NCBI GenBank assembly: GCA_029861795.1
Contig: JAOTYS010000016.1
Span: forward strand, 1 to 26,590
DNA: 26,590 nucleotides
Source of the DNA: Gammaproteobacteria bacterium
GTDB taxonomy: Bacteria; Pseudomonadota; Gammaproteobacteria; Arenicellales; JAOTYS01
Direction: 5' to 3'
Below the pieces are notes generated by a model. The model was not told where the DNA came from. It saw nothing but the letters and a program-made list of their open reading frames with translations, and searched no databases. The translations under genes and the position numbers were made by a program. Shown here piece after piece: positions 7,949 to 15,753 of the stretch (positions are counted from its first letter, which is position 1; the number at the start of each line of letters is the position of its first letter).

Positions 7949-8635
7949 GTGTCAGTCGCCAAAACGAAAGAACCGCAAAACCAGTCTCAGATCGAAGATT
8001 TTCAGCGCTTGGGCCCTGTTACGGTGGGGCCGTGGACGAGCCACATTTGGCGACATGATCCACGGCACATGTGTTTCCTTCTGTCGCGCTACAAATTTGT
8101 TGCAAAAATGTTGGCAGGCAAACAAAGTGTTTTGGAGGTTGGGTGTGGTGATGCGGTTGGAACTCCTATTGTTCTACAGACCGTAAATGCCGTGCACGGT
8201 ATAGATTTCGAGCCGCTTGTGCTCAATGAAGCAATTGAGCGCTATCGTAAAGAGAGAATCGACCGTGCCACGTTTGCGATTCATGATATGACAGCCGGCC
8301 CCGTTCCGGGAAAATTCGACGCTGCTTTTTCTCTCGACGTTATCGAACACATCCCAGCGCGGCTTGAGAAAGCGTTTCTTGACAATATTTGCGAGGCGCT
8401 CACTCCTCAGGCGGTATGCATATTTGGGACGCCGAATGTTACCGCCGATCAGTATGCGAGTCCGGCAAGCAAGGAAGGACATATTAATCTCAAAAGTGCG
8501 GAAAGTTTGCAACGGTTTCTGGGGTGTCGATTTCACAATGTATTTAACTTTTCCATGAACGATGAGGTCGTGCACACGGGTTACGCACCAATGGGGCACT
8601 ACCTTTTTGCGGTCGGGGTTGGCTTGAAGGGCTAA
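7949..8635 (+). CDS. Class I SAM-dependent methyltransferase
   Basis: A 228-residue methyltransferase with motif I VLEVGCGDA (61-69), HGIDFEP as the acidic loop, and FDAAFSLDVIEHI as motif II/post-I, typical of the Methyltransf_11/23 group. Start GTG 7949 is preferred because GGAG (7937-7940) lies 8 bases upstream; the in-frame ATG at 7928 has no convincing ribosome-binding site and would add 7 residues. It probably methylates a hydroxyl, amino or carboxyl group on the sugar made by this cluster; the acceptor cannot be told. It lies 27 bases after the C-methyltransferase homologue and is followed by a 114-base gap before the next gene, so it may end a transcription unit. Confidence 0.82.
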   Translation: MSVAKTKEPQNQSQIEDFQRLGPVTVGPWTSHIWRHDPRHMCFLLSRYKFVAKMLAGKQSVLEVGCGDAVGTPIVLQTVNAVHGIDFEPLVLNEAIERYRKERIDRATFAIHDMTAGPVPGKFDAAFSLDVIEHIPARLEKAFLDNICEALTPQAVCIFGTPNVTADQYASPASKEGHINLKSAESLQRFLGCRFHNVFNFSMNDEVVHTGYAPMGHYLFAVGVGLKG

Positions 8636-8749
8636 ATCAGTTGAGATCGATGGTGTTGGTGGGATGCTAGCAGTATCTGTCGGAGCGACTATAAGCAAGA
8701 GATTTATGAGCTGGCATTTGTCGACGCTTTTTATTGAGAGGCGTAATTT

Positions 8750-9529
8750 ATGGACATGATGATTTCCGGACGCCATGCACTGGTCACCGGCGCTGGCCGC
8801 GGGATTGGCCGGGCAATTGCGGAATGTCTGGCGCGAGAAGGGGCCAGAATCGCGGCAGTCTCACGCACACAGGCGGATATCAATTCACTAAGCCAGAGTA
8901 TTGGAGGTGATGCCGATGGTCACGTTGGTGTCGCAATGGATCTCATGCCCGAAGGTGCGCCGGACGAGCTGTTAGCGCGCCTCAGAGATTCGGGTTTCGG
9001 TCCGATCGACATCGTTGTACACAATATGGGCGGTACATTGAATATTACGAATCCGTATTGTTCGATCGAAGATTGGCGCCGGATTTATCGATTCAACTTT
9101 GAGGTGGCGGTCGAGCTAAACCGGATGATCGTTCCAGATATGCAGCGACAGCGCTGGGGGCGAGTAGTGCATGTTTCGTCGATTTCGGCGATGGAGAACC
9201 ACGGTCCGATTACGTATTGCGCCATCAAGGCCGCGCTTACTGCCTATGCGCGAAGCTTTGCCGGTGTGGTGGCCCCCGATGGAGTTGTGATTTCTGCCAT
9301 ACTTCCCGGCGCCGTTTTCACGGAGGGAGGCTACTGGGATCAGGCGTCGAAAGAGCGCCCTGACCATGTGCATAAATTTCTTGCCGAGCGTCAGCGTGTC
9401 GGACGATTCGGCCGACCGGAAGAGATTGGGAATTACGTGACATATCTGTGCTCGGAACTGGCCTCTTTTAATACTGGGAGCATTGTTCCGATTGACGGAG
9501 GGCAAGGAAGGGGGTATTTCGGTCAATGA
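8750..9529 (+). CDS. Short-chain dehydrogenase/reductase (classical SDR)
   Basis: A 259-residue classical SDR with the cofactor motif TGAGRGIG (13-20), catalytic Ser in HVSSISA (141-147), and Y156/K160 as YCAIK. The usual NNAG is HNMGG (91-95), a mild divergence. The start ATG 8750 has GAGAGG (8736-8741) at good spacing. It is expected to oxidise or reduce a hydroxyl/keto group with NAD(P)H. Its stop overlaps the transketolase N-half start (ATGA), so the two are translationally coupled. That coupling argues that the SDR acts on the substrate or product of the transketolase-like enzyme. The name FabG would be misleading here. Confidence 0.87.
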   Translation: MDMMISGRHALVTGAGRGIGRAIAECLAREGARIAAVSRTQADINSLSQSIGGDADGHVGVAMDLMPEGAPDELLARLRDSGFGPIDIVVHNMGGTLNITNPYCSIEDWRRIYRFNFEVAVELNRMIVPDMQRQRWGRVVHVSSISAMENHGPITYCAIKAALTAYARSFAGVVAPDGVVISAILPGAVFTEGGYWDQASKERPDHVHKFLAERQRVGRFGRPEEIGNYVTYLCSELASFNTGSIVPIDGGQGRGYFGQ

Positions 9530-10344
9530 GCCAAGCAGGTAAAGCAGTATGTGCCGGAATGGGCGAAATTCTTAACAAGGACTTACGCCGCCAGATCGTC
9601 GATATGGTGATCGCTGCGAAAAATGGCCACATTCCCAGCGCTTTCTCGATAGTCGACATTGTGTCGTACCTGTACCGTCACGTTCTAAACGTTGATCCCA
9701 GAAACCCAGAATGGGCGGAGCGCGACTTCTTTATCCTCAGCAAGGGACATGGCTGCCTTGGCTTATACGTCAATCTTCATCGGCATGGTTTTATCACCGA
9801 CGAAGACGTAGCCCAGTTCTGCCGCAAGGGCGGCATCCTTGGCGAGCACCCCGATTTCAATAAGGTCCCGGGGGCCGAGGCGTCAACTGGCTCGCTCGGC
9901 CACGGTTTCAGCTACGCGGTGGGGATTGCGCTCGGTCATCGGATCAAAGGCCGCCAAAACCGCATTTTCGTCCTGGTTGGTGACGGTGAATGTCATGAAG
10001 GGACAATCTGGGAAGCAGCGCATGTTGCGCGCAACTACGAGTTGGGCAAACTTTGCGTGGTCGTTGACTTGAACCAGTCAGGTATGCAGCTTCTTCCGCA
10101 TGACGATCTGCCCGGAAAATGGAAGGCATTTGGCTGGAACACGATGGTCATTGACGGCCACAATGACGACGAGCTTAAGAGCGCATTCGACAATGTTCGC
10201 TTCGAGAGCAGGGGCGTGCCGACAGTGATCGTCGCGAAGACCATAAAAGGCAAGGGCGTCCCCATGTTGGAAGGGCACGGCATTTGGCATCACCGTGTTC
10301 CAAATGCCGAGGAGTACGCAAAGATCATGGAGGCCTTGTCATGA
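9526..10344 (+). CDS. Transketolase-like, N-terminal (TPP-binding) subunit
   Basis: A 272-residue protein equal to the N-terminal third of transketolase. Seen are KGHG (73-76), GSLGHG (122-127) and the TPP motif from GDGECHEG (152-159) to N183. The GHIPSAFS segment (34-41) replaces the common GHPG-type loop. It needs the C-half encoded immediately downstream to be active. The start ATG 9526 overlaps the SDR stop, and its own stop overlaps the C-half start (both ATGA). Transketolases move a C2 ketol group between sugar phosphates. Split forms are common as dedicated pathway enzymes and are usually distinct from the housekeeping TktA. Here it probably makes an unusual ketose or extends a sugar by two carbons. 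The exact donor and acceptor are unknown. Confidence 0.9.
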   Translation: MSQAGKAVCAGMGEILNKDLRRQIVDMVIAAKNGHIPSAFSIVDIVSYLYRHVLNVDPRNPEWAERDFFILSKGHGCLGLYVNLHRHGFITDEDVAQFCRKGGILGEHPDFNKVPGAEASTGSLGHGFSYAVGIALGHRIKGRQNRIFVLVGDGECHEGTIWEAAHVARNYELGKLCVVVDLNQSGMQLLPHDDLPGKWKAFGWNTMVIDGHNDDELKSAFDNVRFESRGVPTVIVAKTIKGKGVPMLEGHGIWHHRVPNAEEYAKIMEALS

Positions 10345-11270
10345 GCGAGAAGCAGGTACGCCAGCAATTCGCCGACACCATGTTGGCAGTGGGCCAGGAG
10401 GACCCGGACCTGGTTGTAATGGTCGGCGATATCAGCCACGGGATCCTCCAGCCCTTCGCCAAGGCCTGCCCTGAAAGATATTACAACGTCGGGATCCTCG
10501 AGCCGACGATAATGAGCATGGGTGCCGGCATGGCACGGGTAGGACTTTTTCCCGTGATCCATACCATTGCGCCGTTTCTGATCGAGCGCGCCTTCGAGCA
10601 GATCAAGTTGGACTTCTGCTATCATGGCCTGCACGGGAATGTCATCACGGTTGGCAGCGCGTTTGATTACGCCTATCTGGGATGCACGCACCATTGCTAT
10701 GGCGACTTTGCGCTTTTGAAGACTCTGCAAGACGTGCAGATTACGTATCCATCCACGCCAGTCGAATTCGACACACTGTTCCGCCAGGCCTATCGCAACA
10801 ACGCTGTGACTGTTTACCGACTGCCAGGAAGTCAACACGGTGTTGTTTTCAGCGCCAAGGATATTCAGTTCGGCAAGGGTATCAAGGTGGCCGACGGCCG
10901 CGACGTCACGCTTGTAGCGACTGGGCCGCAATTGAAGACCGCGCTTGGTGCGCGGAGCCTCTTGGCGCAGCGCGGTCGGGACGCGGAGGTTCTATATATT
11001 CATACCATCCGTCCGTTGGACGAAGAATTAATTCTGGCCAGTGTTTCGAAGAGCAAGTGCGTTCTCGTGATCGAGGAGCATATGCGCTCGGGCGGGCTCG
11101 GAGACGACGTTCTGCGCGCAACCCGTAAGCTTCCTAGTGTCAAGTACGCGTCCGCATCGATTCCGGACACGTTCGTGAGAGCGTACGGCTCCTACCAAGA
11201 TCATTGCGAGTTCGTGGGCCTCACCCCAAATAGTGTGATGGCATTGGTGGAAAATGAATTCGCCCGGTAG
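10341..11270 (+). CDS. Transketolase-like, C-terminal (pyrimidine-binding) subunit
   Basis: A 309-residue partner of the N-half, holding the pyrimidine-binding and C-terminal domains. GILEPT (51-56) has the conserved Glu (E54) that activates TPP. The FLIERAFEQIKLD stretch and the CTHHCYGDFALLKTL segment match split transketolase/DXS-type C-halves. The start is ATG 10341, overlapping the previous stop, with GGAGG at 10329-10333 inside the upstream gene; an in-frame longer reading to 10284 is not needed. The two halves should form a heterotetramer with the active site at their interface. It ends 51 bases before a putative glycosyltransferase. The family assignment is strong; the pathway role is inferred. 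Confidence 0.9.
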   Translation: MSEKQVRQQFADTMLAVGQEDPDLVVMVGDISHGILQPFAKACPERYYNVGILEPTIMSMGAGMARVGLFPVIHTIAPFLIERAFEQIKLDFCYHGLHGNVITVGSAFDYAYLGCTHHCYGDFALLKTLQDVQITYPSTPVEFDTLFRQAYRNNAVTVYRLPGSQHGVVFSAKDIQFGKGIKVADGRDVTLVATGPQLKTALGARSLLAQRGRDAEVLYIHTIRPLDEELILASVSKSKCVLVIEEHMRSGGLGDDVLRATRKLPSVKYASASIPDTFVRAYGSYQDHCEFVGLTPNSVMALVENEFAR

Positions 11271-11321
11271 CCGTCGGGAAAGCAAAATAGGGTTGAAACG
11301 TGCATCAGTGGCTCGGGACGC

Positions 11322-12278
11322 ATGAAAAGGGTCGCGGGCATCTGGGATTTGGCGCGTTCGAGCGGGTCGCTTGGCACGCTTCTCATTTTGCTTGAGGAGC
11401 TTGAGATACAGCGCCAGATCCACGGCGCGGATTTAGTAGACGTAGTTATCGTCGGAAACGCAACCCACCTTGTTAACGGCATGCCCTCGAGGCAGACTGA
11501 TGTCCCTGGTGGGTTTTGTATTTCAGACGTTGCGAAACTTGCCCCCATGATTGCGGTTCTTCGCGCAATGTCTGGCGTCTCCGACTGCCATGTGTGTGCC
11601 GATCAGACAAAGATCCGGGATGTCACAAGGCGGATGAGGACGAACTGCGTTATGTGGCCTGATCCCGAGATGCTGATGCAGGGCAGACACAGCTACGATA
11701 GTACACACGCAATTCAGGATTTTTATGCGCGGGAAGGAAATATTCCCCGTCTCTCCGTAGATGCCCCACTACTTGTGTGGGCGAAAAGTTACTTGAAGGA
11801 GAAAGCCCGGGGGCGATTGCCCGTTGCAGTGCACCTCAAAAACGATCCGAACGTTTCAGGCGAGAGCAATGCGAATATCGATTCGTGGTGGAGCTTTATG
11901 TCTAACTGCCGACATGAGTACGAAGTCCACTTTATCCTGGTAGGTGATGATCGGACTAACGGGAAGTTTCGTACACTGAAGAACGTGACAATTGCGCAGG
12001 ACGACGGCGTCACCCTCGAGCGCTATCTTGCGATAATCCAGTCCACCGGACTTTTCATGGGTACGATGAGCGGACCCGCCAACATGGCGTTATTCGGGAA
12101 GAATCCGTATCTGATCTTCAAGCATCCGGACCATCATGCCCGGGAAATGGCCATGGAGCTCGGTGACAGTGATCATTACCCGTTCGCGCTGGCGCACCAA
12201 CGAGTATTACGGATGTGGGATACAACCGAGAGGTTATTCGATGGATTTGAGAGCGTATATAGACAGGTATTTGCTTAG
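11322..12278 (+). CDS. Putative glycosyltransferase, GT-B/GT9-like (uncharacterised)
   Basis: A 318-residue protein with no firm family recognition. It has no predicted signal peptide or membrane segment. The C-terminal part holds a MGTMSGPANMALFGKNPYLI stretch (246-265). This resembles the D-(S/T)-GP-x-H donor-site region of heptosyltransferase-like GT-B enzymes, and the equivalent region of the protein at 19496-20659. VHFILVGDD matches the preceding strand of such folds. Start ATG 11322 lacks a strong ribosome-binding site. It may add a sugar to the repeat unit, possibly the one made by neighbouring genes. It sits between the transketolase pair and two SDRs, and its stop is followed within 2 bases by the next start. 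The glycosyltransferase reading is an inference from this local similarity only. Confidence 0.7.
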   Translation: MKRVAGIWDLARSSGSLGTLLILLEELEIQRQIHGADLVDVVIVGNATHLVNGMPSRQTDVPGGFCISDVAKLAPMIAVLRAMSGVSDCHVCADQTKIRDVTRRMRTNCVMWPDPEMLMQGRHSYDSTHAIQDFYAREGNIPRLSVDAPLLVWAKSYLKEKARGRLPVAVHLKNDPNVSGESNANIDSWWSFMSNCRHEYEVHFILVGDDRTNGKFRTLKNVTIAQDDGVTLERYLAIIQSTGLFMGTMSGPANMALFGKNPYLIFKHPDHHAREMAMELGDSDHYPFALAHQRVLRMWDTTERLFDGFESVYRQVFA

Positions 12279-12280
12279 CA

Positions 12281-13120
12281 ATGCCAAGAAATCAGCGAGC
12301 AACATCTATCACAGGACAGACCTTTAACTTTAAAGGCAAGGCGGCACTTGTCACCGGGAGTGCGCGTGGCATAGGGAGGACGATTGCGGCGGCGTTCGGG
12401 CACGCGGGGGCACGGGTTGCCATTTGTGACATTGACCGGAATACATCCAAAGCGACCGTATTGGATTTTCAGAAATCAGGGATCGATGCACAGCATTTTT
12501 CTGTCGACTTGTCCAAAATGGGAGAGCCTCAGCGCATGGTAGCGGAGGTCGCAGAGAAATTCGGCAGGCTCGATATCCTCGTGAACAACGCACGCGCCGG
12601 CGTGCGCCGGGATTTACCGGAAGACACGGAAGAGAACTGGGATCTGACCATGTCCGTCGGTTTGAGGGCGGCATATTTCGCGTGCCGAGAAGCAATTCCC
12701 ATCATGAGATCTGGTGGCGGCGGAAGCATAGTAAATATCAGCTCCATTTCCGCTTTCTTGGTGTCACAAGAGTGTGCCGCCTACCATGCGGCAAAGGCCG
12801 GCATGATGCAGTTGACGAGGTATCTTGCGGCGCATGCAGGCAAGGGGATGGTACGCGTGAATTCGGTGCTGCCCGGGTTTATTGTTCAAGATGAGCATAA
12901 GAAACGATACTTCAGCGACGAAAACGTTGACTATCGCATCCGGGCGGAGCGATGTCACCCTCTTGGAAGAGTGGGTCACGCAAGCGACGTAGCCGAGGCT
13001 GCACTGTTTCTTTGTTCCGATTCCGCCAGCTTTATTACGGGGCATGCGATCGTTGTTGACGGTGGTTTCACCATCCAAGACTCCTGGACGGCGATCTCCG
13101 CAGTGGCAACTAGCCTGTAA
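12281..13120 (+). CDS. Short-chain dehydrogenase/reductase (classical SDR)
   Basis: A 279-residue classical SDR with cofactor motif TGSARGIG (25-32), NNARAG (102-107, usually NNAG), catalytic Ser in NISSIS (152-157) and Y168/K172 (YHAAK). The acidic residue after the second strand (CDID, D50) suggests NAD(H) over NADP(H). About 17 residues precede the usual SDR start; a shorter start is possible but no better ribosome-binding site is visible. It starts 2 bases after the preceding stop and is followed within 4 bases by another SDR, so the genes are probably one operon. Its likely job is a redox step on the unusual sugar; the substrate is unknown. Confidence 0.85.
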   Translation: MPRNQRATSITGQTFNFKGKAALVTGSARGIGRTIAAAFGHAGARVAICDIDRNTSKATVLDFQKSGIDAQHFSVDLSKMGEPQRMVAEVAEKFGRLDILVNNARAGVRRDLPEDTEENWDLTMSVGLRAAYFACREAIPIMRSGGGGSIVNISSISAFLVSQECAAYHAAKAGMMQLTRYLAAHAGKGMVRVNSVLPGFIVQDEHKKRYFSDENVDYRIRAERCHPLGRVGHASDVAEAALFLCSDSASFITGHAIVVDGGFTIQDSWTAISAVATSL

Positions 13121-13124
13121 AAAA

Positions 13125-13922
13125 ATGGAACTAGGGCTCAATGGCCGCGTTGCATTAGTCACGGGCGGTAGTAAAGGGATCGGCCGGGCCATTGTCCAAG
13201 CCTTGGTCGAGGAGGGCGTGCGGGTTGCGGTGACAGCGCGTGGTGCAGAGGCTTTACGGAAGACAGCGCTGGAATTGTCGGGATTCGACATCTTGACTGT
13301 TCCTGCCGACGCAATCGATCAGAAGGCAGCTAGTTCTGTTGTGGCTCGCGTGGTCGACGTCTTTGGGGGGCTGGATGTCCTGATTAACAACGTCGGAGGG
13401 GCGGGAAGATTCGGTGGATTTAGGGATCTGACGGACATTGACTGGCGAAACGCGTTTAATTTGAATGTGCTAAGTCTTGTTCATTTCGTCCAAGCTGCAG
13501 ATCAGTACCTGCGTAGTTCGAAGAGTGGGCGGATTATTAACCTTTCTTCGATCGCCGGTCTGCAGCCAGGCGCGTTCAACCCCCATTACTCGGTTACTAA
13601 GGCAGCGACAATTAATCTTAGTAAGTTCCTTGCTGATTATTTCGTAAAGGACGGCGTACTCGTGAACGTTGTTTGCCCGGGGCCGGTGCATAGCGAATCT
13701 TGGGAGGAGAATGTGCACCGATTGGCATTGGAACGCCACATCACGGTTGAGGAGGCCCGGCAACAAGTGGAACGTGAGGAGTCTTCAAAAATACCACTGG
13801 GTCGCATTGGTGAGTGCAAAGATGTGGCAGGGTTGGTTGTTTTCCTGGCTTCGGAAAGAGCGGCGTGGGTTACGGGATCGTGTTTTCACGTAAATGGCGG
13901 CAAGCTGAAAACAATCTGGTAA
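13125..13922 (+). CDS. Short-chain dehydrogenase/reductase (classical SDR)
   Basis: A 265-residue classical SDR, the third in this block. It has TGGSKGIG (13-20), NNVGG (88-92), catalytic Ser in NLSSIAG (139-145) and Y155/K159 (YSVTK). R39 after the second strand (VTARG) is compatible with NADP(H) binding, in contrast to the acidic residue in the SDR before it. The start is ATG 13125, 4 bases after the previous stop; extending further upstream would run into that gene. It ends a tight gene run; a 150-base gap with a possible promoter follows. An oxidation/reduction pair with the preceding SDR (for example an inversion by oxidation then reduction) is an attractive but unproved idea. Confidence 0.87.
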   Translation: MELGLNGRVALVTGGSKGIGRAIVQALVEEGVRVAVTARGAEALRKTALELSGFDILTVPADAIDQKAASSVVARVVDVFGGLDVLINNVGGAGRFGGFRDLTDIDWRNAFNLNVLSLVHFVQAADQYLRSSKSGRIINLSSIAGLQPGAFNPHYSVTKAATINLSKFLADYFVKDGVLVNVVCPGPVHSESWEENVHRLALERHITVEEARQQVEREESSKIPLGRIGECKDVAGLVVFLASERAAWVTGSCFHVNGGKLKTIW

Positions 13923-13938
13923 GTCGTGTCGGCCGTCT

Positions 13939-13965
13939 TTGACACACGTCGCATTACTTTATTAG
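13939..13965 (+). promoter_or_regulatory. Possible sigma70 promoter ahead of the Nudix gene
   Basis: In the 150-base gap between the third SDR and the Nudix gene there is a perfect TTGACA (13939-13944). A weak -10-like TATTAG (13960-13965) follows with a 15-base spacer, shorter than the ideal 17. The gap is AT-richer than the flanking genes and is a natural place for a promoter driving the Nudix-dehydrogenase-HldE-like set. The weak -10 and short spacer make this only a candidate. Confidence 0.25.
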
Positions 13966-14072
13966 CCTTGGAGATTTAGGCAGAGTGCGGTGTACACGCC
14001 GTTGCGGAAATCCCTTGAAGCGAAATCCACTCAACTACGCCGCGGTTCTTTGCAATAAATGGGGCCACTTCC

Positions 14073-14627
14073 ATGAATGGAAATAAGCATCACGCTCACC
14101 CTCATATTGGGCCGCGGGACGTGGTATATGAAAACCCGTATCAGCAGGTATACAGGGTTTGTGTGCACTTCGGGGGCTATTCGAAAGATATATACGTAAC
14201 GGATTATGGCGACAGGGTCGGTGTCATTGTGGAAGGCCCGAAGGGGATTTTGCTGACGCGACAGTACCGTCATTTAATTGACCGAGTTTCATGGGAGATT
14301 CCCGGAGGAAAGGTGGATCTGGCGGAAGGATTGGAAGAGGCGGCGTGCCGTGAGTGCATGGAAGAAACAGGTGTTCTTTGTCGCGTGCTCAAGCCACTCC
14401 TCATGTTTCATCCCGGGCTTGATACGTTGTACAACCCCACTCACTTGTTCCATACACGCGATTTCGAGGAAAAGACTGAGGTGGATGGACTTCACGGCAA
14501 TGAAGTCTGCGGTCGCGACTGGGTCCCATTGGACAAATGCATCGCTATGATATTGTCCCGGGAAATTGCGGACAGCCTGTCGGTGATCGCACTACTGTCG
14601 TACCACACCTTCATAAAACAAGAGTGA
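14073..14627 (+). CDS. Nudix hydrolase
   Basis: A 184-residue Nudix protein with a complete Nudix box at 79-101 (G79, E85, R93-E94, E97-E98, G100), the loop that binds divalent metal and hydrolyses nucleoside diphosphates linked to another group. WEIPGGK just before it is typical of ADP-ribose/ADP-sugar pyrophosphatases. The N-terminus is His-rich (HHAHPH, 6-11). The usual activity is cleavage of a nucleotide sugar or ADP-ribose to NMP plus sugar phosphate. In a sugar cluster it may remove a wrong or excess nucleotide sugar or release a sugar phosphate for another activation step. The stop at 14627 is followed 1 base later by the dehydrogenase GTG start, so the two are coupled. The substrate is unknown. 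Confidence 0.87.
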   Translation: MNGNKHHAHPHIGPRDVVYENPYQQVYRVCVHFGGYSKDIYVTDYGDRVGVIVEGPKGILLTRQYRHLIDRVSWEIPGGKVDLAEGLEEAACRECMEETGVLCRVLKPLLMFHPGLDTLYNPTHLFHTRDFEEKTEVDGLHGNEVCGRDWVPLDKCIAMILSREIADSLSVIALLSYHTFIKQE

Positions 14628-14628
14628 C

Positions 14629-15672
14629 GTGGTACCGGATAAGACACAAGCGGCGGTTCTCTTTGAAACGGGAAAGCCCCTCAGGATTCTGGAACTCGTG
14701 ATCCCTCCGATTGGGGCCGGCCAGATTCTCGTGGATCTTGCATATAGCGGTGTCTGCCATTCGCAGCTCAACGAGGTGCGCGGCCATAAGGGGCCTGACC
14801 GCTATCTTCCGCACACCCTTGGCCACGAGGGCTCGGGGACCGTTGTCGCGGTCGGAGAGGGGGTGACCAAGACCAAGCCAGGCGATAGGGTGGTGCTTTC
14901 CTGGCTTAAGGGAAGTGGCACAGATGCCATCAGTACCGTTTACGACAGCGCCGATGGACCCATCAACTCAGGCGCCATATCGACGTTCATGCGGCGAACC
15001 GTCACGTGCGAAAACCGCGTCACGGTTGTTCCCGAGTCAATGCCCTTCAAGCTGGCGGCGCTGTTGGGATGCGCGATTCCTACCGGGGCCGGCGTGGTGT
15101 TCAATACTTCTGGCATCACGCGCGGTGAAAGCATCGCTGTGTTTGGTGTCGGCGGCATCGGCCAGAGCGCCGTAATGGCGGCGGCTTCAGTAGGTGCGGC
15201 ACCGATAATCGCCGTGGACATCGAGCCGGCAAAGCTCGCTAAAGCGCGGGAACTCGGGTCGACTCATATCATCGACGCAAGTGAGGGCGATCCTGTCGGT
15301 ATCATCAGGCAGATTACGCACGGCAATGGGGTCCGCGTGGCGATCGAATCGGCGGGTCGGGTAGAGGTGATGGAGGCAGCGTACGAATCAGTGGCAACCG
15401 GCGGCGGCTTGTGCATAATTGCCGGGAACCCGCCTCATGGTGAAACCATGCGCGTTAACCCCTTCAGCCTGATCAGCGGCAAACGTCTGGTAGGAACATG
15501 GGGCGGTGAAAGCCGACCCGATGTCGATATTCCACGCTACGTGGATATGTTTATGAACGGCAGCCTGGCCCTGCAGAAATTGACGACCGAAGAATACTCC
15601 CTTAACGAGATCAATCAAGCTTTGGATGACTTGGAATCCGGGTGTGTTATCCGAGCGATGATCCGCATGTAG
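14629..15672 (+). CDS. Zinc-dependent alcohol dehydrogenase (MDR family)
   Basis: A 347-residue medium-chain dehydrogenase. The catalytic zinc ligands are C43, H66-E67 (GHE motif) and C148. The Rossmann motif is GVGGIG (173-178), with D197 after the second strand favouring NAD(H). The four-cysteine structural-zinc lobe seen in class I/III alcohol dehydrogenases is absent: the region around 90-115 holds no CxxC pattern. The start is GTG 14629, directly after the Nudix stop. It probably oxidises a sugar alcohol or reduces a sugar aldehyde or ketone within the pathway. A 78-base gap with a small start-codon hairpin separates it from the HldE-like gene. The exact substrate is not deducible. Confidence 0.88.
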   Translation: MVPDKTQAAVLFETGKPLRILELVIPPIGAGQILVDLAYSGVCHSQLNEVRGHKGPDRYLPHTLGHEGSGTVVAVGEGVTKTKPGDRVVLSWLKGSGTDAISTVYDSADGPINSGAISTFMRRTVTCENRVTVVPESMPFKLAALLGCAIPTGAGVVFNTSGITRGESIAVFGVGGIGQSAVMAAASVGAAPIIAVDIEPAKLAKARELGSTHIIDASEGDPVGIIRQITHGNGVRVAIESAGRVEVMEAAYESVATGGGLCIIAGNPPHGETMRVNPFSLISGKRLVGTWGGESRPDVDIPRYVDMFMNGSLALQKLTTEEYSLNEINQALDDLESGCVIRAMIRM

Positions 15673-15734
15673 TGCTCCCGGCATTCACGCCGGCGACTGC
15701 GGCAATGCCTTTATGATTAATTCATCCTGACCCG

Positions 15735-15753
15735 CATTACACAGCGAGTAATG
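15735..15753 (+). promoter_or_regulatory. Small hairpin over the HldE-like start codon
   Basis: A perfect 6-base inverted repeat (CATTAC / GTAATG) with a 7-base loop (ACAGCGA). The right arm contains the ATG start at 15751 and the loop contains the only ribosome-binding-like GCGAG. The stem is AT-rich and short, so it would be weak. A second overlapping pairing is also possible (GTAA 15748-15751 with TTAC 15757-15760). It could modestly dampen translation. Confidence 0.25.

Noticed and set aside
10290..10931. Long minus-strand open frame of over 200 codons
   Set aside because: Antisense to the transketolase C-half; the translation has no family features. The same applies to other long antisense frames such as 8174-8776, 3758-4258 and 12764-13291.
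13164..13171. GGCGGTAG, the core of the ops element used by RfaH in polysaccharide operons
   Set aside because: It lies inside an SDR gene and encodes part of the TGGSKGIG cofactor motif; there is no surrounding JUMPstart sequence and it is not in a leader.
15678..15693. CCGGC/GCCGG inverted repeat after the alcohol dehydrogenase as a terminator
   Set aside because: Only 5 base pairs and no T tract follows.
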